Numbered from the stretch's first letter, positions 18,190-30,987 are shown. The stretch: DNA of 64,000 nt from Acidovorax temperans (GCF_006716905.1 NZ_VFPV01000002.1:434001-498000), one strand, 5' to 3'. Numbers and translations: made by a program. The notes: generated from the letters alone by a model not told the origin.

Positions 18190-19077
18190 ATGTCCGCCGT
18201 CTCCCCCCGCAGCCGCTTTGGCCTGTACCTCGACCTCATCCGCTGGGACCGCCCCGCCGGCTGGCTGGTGTGCCTGTGGCCCACGCTCAGCGCGCTGTGG
18301 ATTGCGGCCGACGGCTTTCCGGGCTGGCACCTGCTCATCGTGTTTGTGCTGGGCACCATCCTCATGCGCAGCGCGGGCTGCTGCGTGAACGACGTGGCCG
18401 ACCGCGACTTTGACAAGCACGTCAAACGCACGGCGCAGCGCCCGGTCACCACCGGGCAGGTGTCCGTCAAAGAAGCCCTGGGCCTGGGCGCAGTGCTGGC
18501 CCTGGTGTCGTTCGGCCTGGTGCTCACCACCAACATGGCGGCCGTCCTGTGGTCGGTGCCCGCCGTGCTGGTGGCCATTGCCTACCCGTTCACCAAACGC
18601 CTCATTGCCATGCCGCAGGCGGTGCTGGGCATTGCGTTCAACTTCGGCATCGTGATCGCCTTTGCCGCGGTGCAGGACAGCGTGCCTGCGGTGGCGTGGT
18701 GGATGTGGCTGGGCAACCTGTTCTGGGTGCTGGCCTACGACACCGAATACGCCATGGTGGACCGCGACGATGACCTCAAGATCGGCATCAAGACCTCGGC
18801 CATCACCCTGGGGCGCTTTGATGTGGCGGGCATTTCTCTGTTCTATCTGCTGTTTCTGGGCATTTGGGCGGTAGCGCTTGCCCCCTATGCGCTGGGTGCT
18901 ATTTTTTATGTAGCGATGGCCGCCGCCCTGGCGCAGGCCGTGTGGCACTTCACGCTGATCCGCACCCGCACCCGCGAGGGCTGCTTCAAGGCCTTCCGCA
19001 TCAACCACTGGCTGGGCGCCACGGTGTTTGCGGGCATTGCAGGCAGTTACCTTGCGCGGCATTTGCTCACTAATTGA
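18190..19077 (+). CDS. ubiA: 4-hydroxybenzoate polyprenyltransferase
   Basis: Integral membrane enzyme that prenylates 4-hydroxybenzoate in ubiquinone synthesis. The ATG at 18190 gives 295 residues. It has the two Asp-rich motifs of the family: [19 protein letters not shown] (from about residue 67) and [13 protein letters not shown] (about 183), with 7-9 hydrophobic helices between and after them. The frame is open upstream to 18034 but that part lacks homology. It converges on proC across a palindromic terminator. Confidence 0.95.
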   Translation: MSAVSPRSRFGLYLDLIRWDRPAGWLVCLWPTLSALWIAADGFPGWHLLIVFVLGTILMRSAGCCVNDVADRDFDKHVKRTAQRPVTTGQVSVKEALGLGAVLALVSFGLVLTTNMAAVLWSVPAVLVAIAYPFTKRLIAMPQAVLGIAFNFGIVIAFAAVQDSVPAVAWWMWLGNLFWVLAYDTEYAMVDRDDDLKIGIKTSAITLGRFDVAGISLFYLLFLGIWAVALAPYALGAIFYVAMAAALAQAVWHFTLIRTRTREGCFKAFRINHWLGATVFAGIAGSYLARHLLTN

Positions 19078-19083
19078 TAGCTG

Positions 19084-19108
19084 CTAGCGCTTATTGAATA
19101 AGCGCTAG
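19084..19108. terminator. Bidirectional palindromic terminator between ubiA and proC
   Basis: A perfect 12-bp stem, CTAGCGCTTATT / AATAAGCGCTAG, with a 1-nt centre lies between the convergent ubiA and proC genes. A run of A follows on the + strand and AT-rich sequence precedes it. It belongs to the same palindromic repeat type as at 61-125 and 26,705-26,812. Confidence 0.6.
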
Positions 19109-19122
19109 AGCCAAAAAACGCT

Positions 19123-19959
19123 TCAAGCACCAAATTCGTTGCCCAATTCATCGGCGCGTTGGCAAGCGGCCTGCATGGCGCGCTCGAACGCGGCGCCCAC
19201 GCCATCAGCCTCCATCGACTGCAGCGCGGCATAGGTGGTGCCGCCCTTGGATGTGACACGCTGGCGCAGCACGGCCGGGGGCTCGTCTGATCGGCGGGCC
19301 AGTTCCGACGCGCCTACAAACGTGCCTACGGCCAGCTGGTGCGCCTGCTGTTCGCTCAGCCCCATGCCCACGCCCGCGCGGGTCATGGCTTCGAGGAAGT
19401 AGAAAACGTACGCTGGGCCGGAGCCAGAAAGGGCCGTCACGGCGTCGAGCTGCTTCTCGCTCTCCACCCAAAGGAACTCACCGGTGGACGCCATGATGGC
19501 TTCCACGCTCTGGCGTTCCGCTGCCGTGACGGCTGGGCGGGCGTACAGCGCGCTCATGCCCTTGCCCACCAGGGCGGGCGTGTTGGGCATGGTGCGCACC
19601 ACGCGCTCAGAGCCCAGCCACTGGGCAATGCTGTCCGAGCGGATGCCTGCCGCCACGCTCAGGTGCAGGGCGGTTTGCGTGTGGGCTTTGGCTTGCGCGG
19701 CGGCATCCTTGAAGGTTTGGGGTTTGACGGCCCAGACCACGATACCCGCGCGTTGCAGCGCAGGGCCCGCCTCGGCCTGCGCTTCGATACCGTAGTTCTT
19801 GCGCAGCGCCTCGCGCGCCTCGGCCCAGGGTTCCACCACTTCGATCTGGCTGGCCGGCTGGCCTTGGTGGATCAGCCCGCCAATGATGGCGCTGGCCATG
19901 TTGCCGCCGCCGATGAAGGCGATGGTGGGGAGGGATGGAGATGCGGCGGTTTGGCTCAT
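19123..19959 (-). CDS. proC: Pyrroline-5-carboxylate reductase
   Basis: NAD(P)H-dependent last step of proline synthesis. The 278 residues begin with a short leader and the Rossmann motif IAFIGGGNMASAIIGGLI. The C-terminal family signature is present as VTSKGGTTYAAL, preceded by ALSGSGPAYVF. Length fits the family (about 270). The ATG at 19959 is close to the Rossmann fold as expected. Single gene, no operon partner. Confidence 0.95.
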   Translation of the reverse strand: MSQTAASPSLPTIAFIGGGNMASAIIGGLIHQGQPASQIEVVEPWAEAREALRKNYGIEAQAEAGPALQRAGIVVWAVKPQTFKDAAAQAKAHTQTALHLSVAAGIRSDSIAQWLGSERVVRTMPNTPALVGKGMSALYARPAVTAAERQSVEAIMASTGEFLWVESEKQLDAVTALSGSGPAYVFYFLEAMTRAGVGMGLSEQQAHQLAVGTFVGASELARRSDEPPAVLRQRVTSKGGTTYAALQSMEADGVGAAFERAMQAACQRADELGNEFGA

Positions 19960-20017
19960 GGGATGTGCAAGATGGCAACAACAGGGGCCACGATGGTAGC
20001 GCCGCCGCGCTTTGAGT

Positions 20018-21511
20018 TCACTCTGCGGTGGTCTGCCGCACGGCGTGTTCCCAGTTCGCCATCAATTCCTGCGCGCGGCCGTTGCCGAGCGTGGGCACGA
20101 AGCGCCGGTCGGCGCGCCAGAGGTGCGAGAGTTCGTCGGTGCTGGCGTACACGCCGCTCGACAGGCCCGCCAAGTAGGCTGCGCCCAGGGCGGTGGTCTC
20201 AATCACGGCGGGGCGCACCACCGGAATGCCCAGCAGGTCGGCCTGGAACTGCATCAGCAAATCGTTCACGCAGGCGCCGCCGTCCACGCGCAGCTCGCTC
20301 ACCGGGGCGCCACCGGCGGCCACGGCGTCGCGGCTCATGGCCAGCAGCAGGGCGGCGCTTTGGTAGGCGATGCTTTCGAGTGCGGCGCGCGCAATGTGGG
20401 CAATGGTGGTGCCACGCGTCAGGCCGGTGATGGTGCCGCGTGCGTCGGGCTTCCAGTAGGGCGCGCCCAGGCCGGTGAAGGCGGGCACCATCATCACGCC
20501 GCCCGAATCAGGCACGCTTTGGGCGAGGGACTCCACCTCGCTGCTGTTGGTGATGGCGCGCAGGCCATCGCGCAGCCACTGCACCACGGCGCCGCCCACA
20601 AATACGCTGCCTTCCATGGCGAACTCAGGCTGCTGGGAAGCCTGCGCTGCGCTGGTGGTGAGCAAGCCGTTTTGTGATGTCTGGAAGACATTGCCCGTAT
20701 GCATCAGCATGAAGCAGCCGGTGCCATAGGTGTTCTTGGCCATGCCCGCCGTAAAGCAGGCCTGGCCAAAGAGCGCGCTTTGCTGGTCGCCCGCCACGCC
20801 GCCGATGCGGATGGAATGGCCCAGCAGGTCGGCGGCTGTGTCTCCAAAGTGCGCGGCGGACGGTAGCACCTCGGGCAGCAGGGCCTTGGGAATGCGCAGC
20901 AGCGCCAGCAGCTCGTCGTCCCACTGGTTGGTATGCACATTGAACAGCATGGTGCGCGCGGCATTGCTCACGTCCGTCACATGCACCTGGCCATGGGTCA
21001 GCTTCCACATCAGCCAGCTGTCCACCGTACCAAAGGCCAGTTCGCCACGCTCGGCCGCTTCGCGGGCGCCGGGCACGTTGTCCAGCAGCCATTGCAGTTT
21101 GGTGCCGGAGAAGTAGGCGTCCACCAGCAGCCCGGTTTTGGCCTGGATGGTGGCTTCGTGGCCCTGTTCGCGCAGCTGGGCGCAGGCGGGCTCGGCGCGC
21201 CGGTCTTGCCACACGATGGCGTGGTGCACGGGCTGGCCGGTCTTGCGGTTCCACAGCACGGTGGTTTCGCGCTGGTTGGTGATGCCCACGGCCCGCACGG
21301 CATTGGCGGCTATGCCCGCCTTGGCCAGCGCATCGCGTGCGGTGGCGAGCTGGGTGCGCCAGATTTCCAGCGGGTCGTGCTCCACCCAGCCGGGCTGGGG
21401 GTAGATCTGGGGCAATTCGAGCTGCGCCTGCGCCACGATGTGGCCGCGTTCATCGAACACGATGCTGCGGGAGCTGGAGGTGCCTTGGTCGAGTGCGAGC
21501 AGGTAGGTCAT
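20018..21511 (-). CDS. glpK: Glycerol kinase
   Basis: FGGY-family kinase making sn-glycerol 3-phosphate from glycerol and ATP. The ATG at 21511 gives 497 residues. Motifs: [13 protein letters not shown] (ATP phosphate loop), [49 protein letters not shown], and the C-terminal [19 protein letters not shown]. It lies immediately downstream of glpR on the same strand and opposite the glycerol transporter operon, giving a full glycerol-use locus. Confidence 0.96.
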   Translation of the reverse strand: MTYLLALDQGTSSSRSIVFDERGHIVAQAQLELPQIYPQPGWVEHDPLEIWRTQLATARDALAKAGIAANAVRAVGITNQRETTVLWNRKTGQPVHHAIVWQDRRAEPACAQLREQGHEATIQAKTGLLVDAYFSGTKLQWLLDNVPGAREAAERGELAFGTVDSWLMWKLTHGQVHVTDVSNAARTMLFNVHTNQWDDELLALLRIPKALLPEVLPSAAHFGDTAADLLGHSIRIGGVAGDQQSALFGQACFTAGMAKNTYGTGCFMLMHTGNVFQTSQNGLLTTSAAQASQQPEFAMEGSVFVGGAVVQWLRDGLRAITNSSEVESLAQSVPDSGGVMMVPAFTGLGAPYWKPDARGTITGLTRGTTIAHIARAALESIAYQSAALLLAMSRDAVAAGGAPVSELRVDGGACVNDLLMQFQADLLGIPVVRPAVIETTALGAAYLAGLSSGVYASTDELSHLWRADRRFVPTLGNGRAQELMANWEHAVRQTTAE

Positions 21512-21531
21512 GGTCAAAAGAATTCAGGGGT

Positions 21532-22296
21532 TCAAGCAGCTACGGTGCAGATGACGCCGGCATCTTGCAACAAGGCAGGGAAGGGCTCGGGCGGAGGCGC
21601 ATCGGTGAATAGCCGCCCGATCTGATTGAGCGTGGCCAATTGCACCATGGCTGGCCGGTTGAATTTGCTGTGGTCGGCGGCCAGCCAGACCTCGCGGGCC
21701 TGTTCGATGATGGTTTGCGCCACCTTCACTTCGCGGTAGTCAAAGTCGCGCAGCGAGCCATCGGGCTCGATGCCCGAGATGCCGATGAGCGCGATGTCCA
21801 CCTTGAACTGGCGGATGAAATCCACCGCCGCCTCGCCCACGATGCCCCGGTCGCGCGCGCGCACCACCCCGCCAGCGACGATGACCTCGCACTCGGGGTT
21901 GCTGCTGAGGATGGCGGCCACATTCAGGTTGTTGGTGATGACGCGCAGGCCCCGGTGGTGCAGCAGCGCCTTGGCAATGGCCTCGGTGGTGGTGCCGATG
22001 TTCAGGATCAGTGAGCAGTCGTTGGGCACCTGTTCGGCCACGGCGCGCGCAATGCGGGCTTTGCCATCGGCGTGCAGGGTTTCGCGCTGGGTGTGGGCCA
22101 GGTTCTCCACCGTGGAGCTGGGCACGCGCACGCCGCCGTGAAAGCGGGTGAGCAGGCCAGATTCCGCCAGGCGCTGCACATCGCGGCGCACTGTTTGCAG
22201 CGTGACCCCCAGGGTGTCGGCAAGCTGTTCCACCGTGGCGGATTTGCGCGCACGCACTTCTTCAAGCAGTTGGAGTTGGCGGGGGTTGGTGTTCAC
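21532..22296 (-). CDS. glpR: DeoR-family repressor of the glycerol regulon
   Basis: DeoR/GlpR-type repressor. N-terminal helix-turn-helix RQLQLLEEVRARKSATVEQL and LGVTLQTVRRDVQRL, then the sugar-phosphate-binding domain with LNIGTTTEAIAKAL and IALIGISGIEPDGSLRDFDYREVKVAQ. The GTG at 22296 (VNTNPRQL) gives 254 residues, the usual family length. An ATG at 22350 would add 18 residues; neither has a strong ribosome binding site. Divergent from the glpS operon, it likely responds to glycerol 3-phosphate. Confidence 0.9.
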   Translation of the reverse strand: MNTNPRQLQLLEEVRARKSATVEQLADTLGVTLQTVRRDVQRLAESGLLTRFHGGVRVPSSTVENLAHTQRETLHADGKARIARAVAEQVPNDCSLILNIGTTTEAIAKALLHHRGLRVITNNLNVAAILSSNPECEVIVAGGVVRARDRGIVGEAAVDFIRQFKVDIALIGISGIEPDGSLRDFDYREVKVAQTIIEQAREVWLAADHSKFNRPAMVQLATLNQIGRLFTDAPPPEPFPALLQDAGVICTVAA

Positions 22297-22384
22297 GGTG
22301 GGGGGGCTGGGTGCGTGGGTTGCCACCGACGCGTAACAAATTTGAAACATCTGATCGGCGCGTCGATGGAGCGTTCGAGACTGT

Positions 22385-22462
22385 AAAGCGAAAAAAAACG
22401 AATGCATTAAGGGTAAACCTTGATTCGATTCGAACAAAAAAGAACAAAAATGAGCAAGTTCG
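22385..22462. promoter_or_regulatory. glpR/glpS intergenic control region with candidate operators
   Basis: Unusually AT-rich for this genome. It holds GCGAAAAAAAACGAA, GATTCGATTCGAAC and GTTCGAAAG, CGAA/TTCG repeats of the kind bound by DeoR-family repressors. It also holds ATTAAGGGTAAACCTT at 22406-22421, nearly identical to a site before glpD (28772-28787). Assigning these to GlpR is inference from position. Confidence 0.45.
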
Positions 22463-22531
22463 AAAGTTGTGGGCTGCAGCTTAGGTGCGCAGTCCTTTCA
22501 CACAGGCCCAAGGGGCGGAAGAGGATGCTTC

Positions 22532-23605
22532 ATGCAGCTGGCGTTGGACGGCATCAGCAAGAAAGTCGGGGCGCAGACCTGGCTGTATGACATGAGCCTG
22601 GCGCTGCAAAGCAATGCCGTGACGGTATTGCTGGGCGCGACCCAGGCGGGCAAGACGAGCCTGATGCGCATCATGGCGGGGCTGGACGTGCCCACGCAGG
22701 GGCGCGTGCTGGTGGATGGCAAGGATGTGACGGGCACCCCTGTGCGCGAGCGCAACGTGGCCATGGTGTACCAGCAGTTCATCAACTACCCCTCGATGAA
22801 GGTGTTTGACAACATCGCCTCGCCGCTGAAGCTGCGCGGCGAGAAAAACATCGACGCCCGCGTTCGCGAACTGGCCAGCCGCCTGCACATCGAGATGTTT
22901 CTGGACCGCCTGCCCGCCGAGCTGTCGGGCGGCCAGCAGCAGCGCGTGGCGCTGGCCCGTGCGCTGGCCAAGGGCGCGCCGCTGATGCTGCTGGACGAAC
23001 CCCTGGTGAACCTGGACTACAAGCTGCGCGAGGAACTGCGCGAGGAGCTGACCCAGCTGTTTGCCGCCGGGCAATCCACCGTGGTTTACGCCACCACCGA
23101 GCCGGGCGAGGCCCTGCTGCTGGGCGGCTACACCGCTGTGATGCACGAAGGCCGCCTGCTGCAATACGGCCCCACGGCCGAGGTGTTCCATGCACCCAAT
23201 TCGTTGAGCGTGGCGCGCGCATTCAGCGACCCGCCGATGAACCTGATGACCGCCACCCGCCAGGACGGCGGCGTGCGCCTGAGCGATGGCACGGTGCTGC
23301 CACTGCCTTTGCCCCCCACGGCCAGCGCTTCGCTCACTGTGGGCGTGCGCGCCAGTGCGCTGCGCGTGCAGGCCCGCCCGGGCGATGTGGAAGTGCAGGG
23401 CGTGGTGGAACTGGCCGAGATTTCGGGCTCTGACACCTTTGTGCACGTAGACACGCCCTGGGGCGAGCTGGTGGCCCAACTCACCGGTGTGCATTACTTT
23501 GAACTGGGCGCACAGGTTCGCCTGCACCTGAACCCGGCCCAGGCCTATGTGTTCGGTGCGGACGAGGCTCTGGTGCTGGCCCCCCAGCGCGCGGGAGGGC
23601 GCTGA
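22532..23605 (+). CDS. glpS: Glycerol ABC importer, ATPase subunit GlpS
   Basis: MalK-like ATPase of the glycerol transporter. The ATG at 22532 follows GGAAGAGGA and gives 357 residues. Walker A is degenerate-looking but present as LGATQAGKTS, signature LSGGQQQRVALARAL, Walker B LMLLDEPLVNLD. The usual switch His region reads VVYATTEPGEAL, with Thr where most ATPases have His, as in some GlpS proteins. A C-terminal TOBE domain follows. It is the first gene of glpSTPQUV. Confidence 0.9.
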   Translation: MQLALDGISKKVGAQTWLYDMSLALQSNAVTVLLGATQAGKTSLMRIMAGLDVPTQGRVLVDGKDVTGTPVRERNVAMVYQQFINYPSMKVFDNIASPLKLRGEKNIDARVRELASRLHIEMFLDRLPAELSGGQQQRVALARALAKGAPLMLLDEPLVNLDYKLREELREELTQLFAAGQSTVVYATTEPGEALLLGGYTAVMHEGRLLQYGPTAEVFHAPNSLSVARAFSDPPMNLMTATRQDGGVRLSDGTVLPLPLPPTASASLTVGVRASALRVQARPGDVEVQGVVELAEISGSDTFVHVDTPWGELVAQLTGVHYFELGAQVRLHLNPAQAYVFGADEALVLAPQRAGGR

Positions 23606-23608
23606 ACC

Positions 23609-24678
23609 ATGGCACATATCCAGCTGGATCTGGCCCATTCCTACCGGCCTAACCCGCAGCAGGACAGCGACTACGCGCTGCTGCCGCTCAAGATGGACTT
23701 TGAAGACGGTGGTGCCTACGCGCTGCTCGGCCCCTCGGGCTGCGGCAAGACCACCATGCTCAACATCATGTCGGGCCTGCTGGTGCCTTCGCACGGCAAG
23801 GTGCTGTTCGATGGCCGCGATGTGACGCGCGCCACGCCGCAGAACCGCAACATTGCCCAGGTGTTCCAGTTCCCGGTGATCTACGACACCATGACGGTGG
23901 CCGAGAACCTGGCCTTCCCGCTGAAGAACCGCAAGGTGCCCGAGGCGCAGATCAAGCAGCGCGTGGGCCAGATTGCCGAGATGCTGGAGATGAGCCACCA
24001 GCTCGACATGCGTGCGGCGGGCCTGTCGGCCGACCAGAAGCAGAAGATCTCGTTGGGTCGCGGCCTGGTGCGCTCGGATGTGGCGGCGGTGCTGTTTGAC
24101 GAGCCGCTCACCGTGATCGACCCGCACCTCAAGTGGCAATTGCGCCGCAAGCTCAAGCAGATTCACCATGAGCTCAAGCTCACGCTGATCTACGTGACGC
24201 ACGACCAGGTGGAAGCGCTGACCTTTGCCGACAAGGTGGTGGTGATGAGCCGTGGCCGTGTGATGCAGCTGGGCACGCCCGATGCGCTGTTTGAAAAGCC
24301 CGCGCACACCTTTGTGGGCCACTTCATTGGCTCGCCCGGCATGAACTTCCTGCCCGCGGTGGTGGATGGCGCCACGCTGCAGGTGGCGGGCCAGCGCATG
24401 GCCTTGCCCGCCCGCAGCCTGCCCGAAGGTGCTTTGCAGGTGGGTGTGCGGCCTGAATACCTGGCGCTCTCTGCCCCGCAAGCCGCAGGCGCACTGCAGT
24501 GCCGCGTGGCACAGGTGCAGGACATTGGCACCTACCAGATGCTCACCGCCCAGGTGGGCGATCACACCATCAAGGCCCGCGTGGCCCCCGAGGTGGCCTT
24601 GCCCGCGGTGGGCGACAGCATCTGGCTGCAGGTGCTGGGTGAGCACACCTGCTTCTATCAAAACGAGGAGTTGTTGGC

Positions 24679-24682
<4 letters not shown>
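23609..24682 (+). CDS. glpT: Glycerol ABC importer, ATPase subunit GlpT
   Basis: Second ATPase of the heterodimeric pair, 357 residues. Walker A LLGPSGCGKTTM is canonical. The signature is altered to LSADQKQKISLGRGL instead of LSGGQ, Walker B is VLFDEPLTVID, and the switch His is in IYVTHDQVEAL. GlpS and GlpT thus seem complementary: one lacks the switch His, the other the standard signature. It starts 3 bp after glpS and overlaps glpP by ATGA. The name follows the Rhizobium glpSTPQUV scheme and is unrelated to the E. coli GlpT antiporter. Confidence 0.9.
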
Positions 24683-25567
<885 letters not shown>

Positions 25568-25575
<8 letters not shown>

Positions 25576-26380
25576 AAAACGCTTCCAGAAGCGGACGCTG
25601 TTCCTGTTCGCGTACCTGTTGTTTGCCGTGTTGCCCATCTACTGGATGGTGAACATGAGCTTCAAGACGAACGAGGAGATCCTCTCGACCTTCACGTTCT
25701 TCCCGCAGCACTTCACCTGGGCCAATTACAAGACCATCTTCACCGATGAGAGCTGGTACTCGGGCTACATCAACAGCCTGATCTACGTGAGCATCAACAT
25801 GGTGATCACGCTCACCGTGGCCTTGCCTGCAGCCTACGCGTTCTCGCGCTACAGCTTTCTGGGGGACAAGCATGTGTTCTTCTGGCTGCTCACCAACCGC
25901 ATGACGCCGCCCGCTGTGTTTCTGCTGCCGTTCTTCCAGCTCTATACCACCGTGGGGCTCATGGACACGCACATCGCTGTGGCACTGGCGCACTTGCTGT
26001 TCAGCGTGCCGCTGGCGGTGTGGATTCTGGAAGGCTTCATGAGCGGCATCCCGCGCGAGATTGACGAGACGGCCTACATCGACGGCTACAGCTTTCCGCG
26101 CTTCTTCCTCACCATCTTCCTGCCGCTCATCAAGGCGGGTGTGGGGGTGGCGGCGTTCTTCTGCTTCATGTTCAGCTGGGTGGAGCTGCTGCTGGCCCGC
26201 ACGCTGACCAGCGTGAACGCCAAGCCCATCGTTGCCACGATGACGCGCACGGTGAGTGCGAGCGGCATGGACTGGGCGACGCTGGCTGCTGCTGGTGTGC
26301 TGACCATCGTGCCGGGTGCGATCGTGATCTGGTTTGTGCGCCACTACATCGCAAAAGGCTTTGCGATGGGCCGTGTCTGA
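25568..26380 (+). CDS. glpQ: Glycerol ABC importer, permease GlpQ
   Basis: MalG-type permease of 270 residues with six helices. The first is LFLFAYLLFAVLPIYWMVNM, and the EAA loop is ETAYIDGYSFPRFFLTIFLPL. Partner of GlpP in the channel. Start overlaps the end of glpP; glpU follows after 12 bp. Not to be confused with the glycerophosphodiesterase also called GlpQ. Confidence 0.92.
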
Positions 26381-26392
26381 GGAGATTGGCAA

Positions 26393-26701
26393 ATGTTTGA
26401 CTGGATGGCCTGGACCACGCCCGTGGCCGTGTTCTTCACCTGCATCGTGCTCATGCTCATCGGCATGACGGTGTGGGAAATCAAGTCGCCCACCACCATG
26501 CGCAAGGGCTTTTTGCCCATTGCCACCACGCGGGGGGATCGCCTCTTCATCGGCCTGTTGTCGGCCGCTTATGTGAACCTGATTTTTGTGGGCCTGAGCG
26601 GGCGCATGGCGCAATGGCTAAGCCTGGAGAACGAGCCTTCGGTGTGGATCAGCTTCGTCTTGTCGATGGCGTTGCTGGGGCTGATTCTGCGCAAGGGTTG
26701 A
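26393..26701 (+). CDS. glpU: Small membrane protein of the glycerol importer (DUF2160, GlpU)
   Basis: 102 residues with three hydrophobic helices (VAVFFTCIVLMLIGMTVW; LFIGLLSAAYVNLIFVGL; SFVLSMALLGLILRKG) and the conserved linker MRKGFLPIATTRGDRLFIG. It occurs between the permeases and the binding protein in glp operons of rhizobia and Burkholderiales. Its exact role in transport is not known. Confidence 0.88.
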   Translation: MFDWMAWTTPVAVFFTCIVLMLIGMTVWEIKSPTTMRKGFLPIATTRGDRLFIGLLSAAYVNLIFVGLSGRMAQWLSLENEPSVWISFVLSMALLGLILRKG

Positions 26702-26704
26702 CGG

Positions 26705-26812
26705 ATATTTGCTATTGAAATGAGAGCTGGTAGCGCTTTTAAATAAAAGGTTTGAGCATTAAAAGTGTTTTAAACCCTTTGAAATCAAGCGCAAGCAGCT
26801 ATCGTTTTTGAC
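26705..26812. repeat. AT-rich dispersed palindromic repeat between glpU and glpV
   Basis: About 108 bp of AT-rich DNA inside the operon. It contains GAGCTGGTAGCGCTTTTAAA and GCGCAAGCAGCTATCGTTTT at opposite ends, and a smaller dyad TTTGAGCATTAAAAGTG..TTTTAAACCC. It is of the same kind as the palindromes at 61-125 and 19,075-19,115. A stem-loop here could set the ratio of binding protein to membrane parts. Confidence 0.5.
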
Positions 26813-26890
26813 GGTGTGCCAAGCGCCGGCCTGATTCCCCCCGGGGCCGGTGTTGTTCTACCCAAGGGGGTTCCATCTGAGGAGACAGCA

Positions 26891-28624
<1,734 letters not shown>

Positions 28625-28632
28625 TCAGCGCT

Positions 28633-28662
28633 GGTCTGACGGGTTCCACGGCCCGTCAGACC
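28633..28662 (+). terminator. Stem-loop at the end of the glycerol importer operon
   Basis: GGTCTGACGGG and CCCGTCAGACC form a perfect 11-bp stem with an 8-nt loop, 8 bp after the glpV stop. A TTTTTT run lies about 18 bp further on, not directly at the stem, so it may protect the transcript rather than terminate efficiently. Confidence 0.6.
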
Positions 28663-28771
28663 CATTCCCGGGGTGGGCAGTTTTTTCCTGGTGCCCCGCA
28701 GGAGGCTCTGGCTTCAGGCCCCCTGCCGATCCAGAAGATCGGCAGCTGGTGGCCATGCACCAAGGTCGAAA

Positions 28772-28787
28772 ATTAAGGGTAAACCCT
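28772..28787. promoter_or_regulatory. Candidate operator before glpD, shared with glpS
   Basis: ATTAAGGGTAAACCCTT, a dyad of AAGGGT/ACCCTT around two bases, 35 bp before the glpD start. The near-identical ATTAAGGGTAAACCTT lies before glpS at 22406-22421. A common regulator of both glycerol operons is inferred. Confidence 0.45.
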
Positions 28788-28822
28788 TATTCCATGCCCT
28801 ATCCCATGGACAATCGCATCCC

Positions 28823-30415
28823 ATGACCAACGTTTCTGCACCCCTCTCCACCCAGCGCTCCGATTTGTTGGACCGCCTGGCCCAGCCGCATGTCTACGAT
28901 CTGGCCGTGATCGGCGGCGGAGCAACCGGCCTGGGTGTGGCGCTGGACGCCGCCGCACGAGGGTTCAGCGTGGTGCTGGTGGATTCACATGATTTCGCCA
29001 AGGGAACGTCGTCGCGCGCCACCAAGCTGGTGCACGGAGGCGTTCGCTACCTGGCACAAGGCAACATCTCCCTGGTGCGCGAGGCACTGCACGAGCGCAC
29101 CACGCTGCTCAGCAACGCGCCCCACCTGGCGCAACCCCTGGCGTTCGTGATGCCCTCCTATCGCTGTTGGGAGACGCCGTTTTATGGCATCGGCCTCACG
29201 ATGTATGACGCCCTTGCAGGCAAGGCCGGCCTGGGGTCCACACAATTCCTGGGGCGTGAACGCACCCTCCAGTGCCTGCCCACCGCCCGGCAAGATGGCC
29301 TCAAGGGGGGGGTGAAGTACTGGGATGGTCAGTTTGATGACGCCCGCCTGGCCTTGGCCTTGGCCCGCACTGCGGCAGCCCGGGGCGCTCTGCTGGTCAA
29401 TTACTGCCCCGCCAAGAAGTTGGTGCATGAAGGTGGGCGCGTGACTGGTTTTGAGTGTGAAGACGCTGAAAGCGGCCGCTCCTTCAGTGTGCGGGCCCGC
29501 TGCGTGGTGAATGCCACTGGCGTGTGGGTGGATGGGCTGCGCCAAATGGATGGCGAAGCCATCGGCAAGCCCGTCAAACCCATGGTTGCCCCCAGCCAGG
29601 GCGTGCACATCGTGGTGGATCGGGAATTTTTGCCATCCGACCACGCGCTGATGGTGCCCAAGACAGCCGACGGGCGGGTGCTGTTTGCCGTGCCTTGGCT
29701 GGGCAAAGTCATTCTGGGCACCACCGACAGTCCGCGCCAGGATGTGGTGCGTGAGCCGCTCCCATTCAAGGAAGAAGTAGCCTTCATCCTGAACGAATCT
29801 GCACGTTATCTATCGCGCGCGCCAAAGCAGGAAGACATTCGCAGCATCTGGGTGGGCCTGCGGCCCTTGGTCAAACCGCAGGATGATGATGGCGGTAACA
29901 CCAAGAGCATCAGCCGCGAACACATCGTGCTGGCCAGCCGCAGTGGCCTGGTCACCGTGACGGGCGGCAAATGGACCACCTACCGGGCCATGGCGGAAGA
30001 CGTGCTGCAAAAGTGCTTCGACACGGGGGTGCTGCCTCCCAAGGCGGCGGGCATTACCAATCAGCTTCCGCTGGTTGGATCGCCTGTAGGGGCAGTTCAG
30101 CACAGCATCAGCGATGCCCCTGGCATCCATCTCTATGGCGCAGAAGCCGCCACAGTGGCGGCTTTGCCAGGTAGCGCCAAGGAGTTGGGTGGGGGCTTGA
30201 CGGAAGCCATGGTGCGCTTTGCCGCGCGGTTTGAATACGCACGAACGGTGGAGGATGTGCTCGCACGCCGTTCTCGCCTGCTGTTCCTCGATGCGCGCAA
30301 AGCCATCGACATGGCCCCTGCTGTCGCAGGCATCCTCCAAGAAGAGTTGGGCATCGACCCCCAGCTGCCCGCCTTCTTGGCATTGGCGCAACAATATTTG
30401 CGCCCAGAAATGTGA
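28823..30415 (+). CDS. glpD: Aerobic glycerol-3-phosphate dehydrogenase
   Basis: FAD-dependent membrane-associated enzyme oxidising glycerol 3-phosphate to dihydroxyacetone phosphate and feeding electrons to quinone. 530 residues from the ATG at 28823 (an upstream frame to 28673 lacks homology). FAD-binding motif DLAVIGGGATGLGVALDAA, then GTSSRATKLVHGGVRYL, NATGVWVD, and GGKWTTYRAMAEDV. Completes glycerol use with GlpK and the importer. Confidence 0.95.
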   Translation: MTNVSAPLSTQRSDLLDRLAQPHVYDLAVIGGGATGLGVALDAAARGFSVVLVDSHDFAKGTSSRATKLVHGGVRYLAQGNISLVREALHERTTLLSNAPHLAQPLAFVMPSYRCWETPFYGIGLTMYDALAGKAGLGSTQFLGRERTLQCLPTARQDGLKGGVKYWDGQFDDARLALALARTAAARGALLVNYCPAKKLVHEGGRVTGFECEDAESGRSFSVRARCVVNATGVWVDGLRQMDGEAIGKPVKPMVAPSQGVHIVVDREFLPSDHALMVPKTADGRVLFAVPWLGKVILGTTDSPRQDVVREPLPFKEEVAFILNESARYLSRAPKQEDIRSIWVGLRPLVKPQDDDGGNTKSISREHIVLASRSGLVTVTGGKWTTYRAMAEDVLQKCFDTGVLPPKAAGITNQLPLVGSPVGAVQHSISDAPGIHLYGAEAATVAALPGSAKELGGGLTEAMVRFAARFEYARTVEDVLARRSRLLFLDARKAIDMAPAVAGILQEELGIDPQLPAFLALAQQYLRPEM

Positions 30416-30422
30416 TAAGCGC

Positions 30423-30451
30423 TTGACTAGGCGCTTTCACTTTGCAATAAT
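30423..30451 (+). promoter_or_regulatory. Promoter of the spc/alpha ribosomal block
   Basis: TTGACT at 30423-30428 and AATAAT at 30446-30451, separated by 17 bp, form a good sigma-70 promoter. A leader of about 160 nt precedes rplN. Because rpsQ and the S10 operon are not adjacent, this block needs its own promoter. Confidence 0.55.
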
Positions 30452-30609
30452 CGTGGGCTTCGCGTTCAAAGCGCGGAGTTTCTGCCCAGCGGGAAGTGCT
30501 GCAAATGGTTTGCAGTGCGGACGACGGGCCCAAGACTGACTGGCTGATTTGCGGCCCTTGAGAAGTTCTCTGGGGCTGTTGTCTTCTGGTGCAAGTTGGG
30601 AATATTGAA

Positions 30610-30978
30610 ATGATCCAAACAGAATCTCGGTTAGAGGTTGCCGACAATACCGGCGCTAAGTCCGTCCTTTGCATTAAGGTGCTGGGTGGCTCTAAGCGTC
30701 GCTATGCAAGCGTTGGCGACATCATCAAGGTGAGCATCAAGGAAGCCGCTCCACGTGGCCGCGTCAAAAAAGGCGAGGTTTACAGTGCGGTGGTGGTTCG
30801 CACGGCGAAGGGTATTCGTCGCGGCGACGGTTCGCTCGTCAAATTCGACGGCAACGCTGCAGTGTTGCTGAATTCAAAGTTGGAGCCTATCGGCACCCGC
30901 ATCTTTGGACCCGTGACGCGCGAGCTGCGTACCGAAAAGTTCATGAAGATCGTGTCCCTGGCTCCTGAAGTTCTCTAA
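30610..30978 (+). CDS. rplN: Large-subunit ribosomal protein uL14
   Basis: 122 residues, full length, [17 protein letters not shown] start and the family motif [20 protein letters not shown]. It binds 23S rRNA near the 30S interface and the RsfS silencing site. It is the first gene of this block: the usual upstream neighbours rpsQ and rpmC are replaced by glpD, so the S10 and spc operons are split here. Confidence 0.98.
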   Translation: MIQTESRLEVADNTGAKSVLCIKVLGGSKRRYASVGDIIKVSIKEAAPRGRVKKGEVYSAVVVRTAKGIRRGDGSLVKFDGNAAVLLNSKLEPIGTRIFGPVTRELRTEKFMKIVSLAPEVL

Positions 30979-30987
30979 GGACGCGCT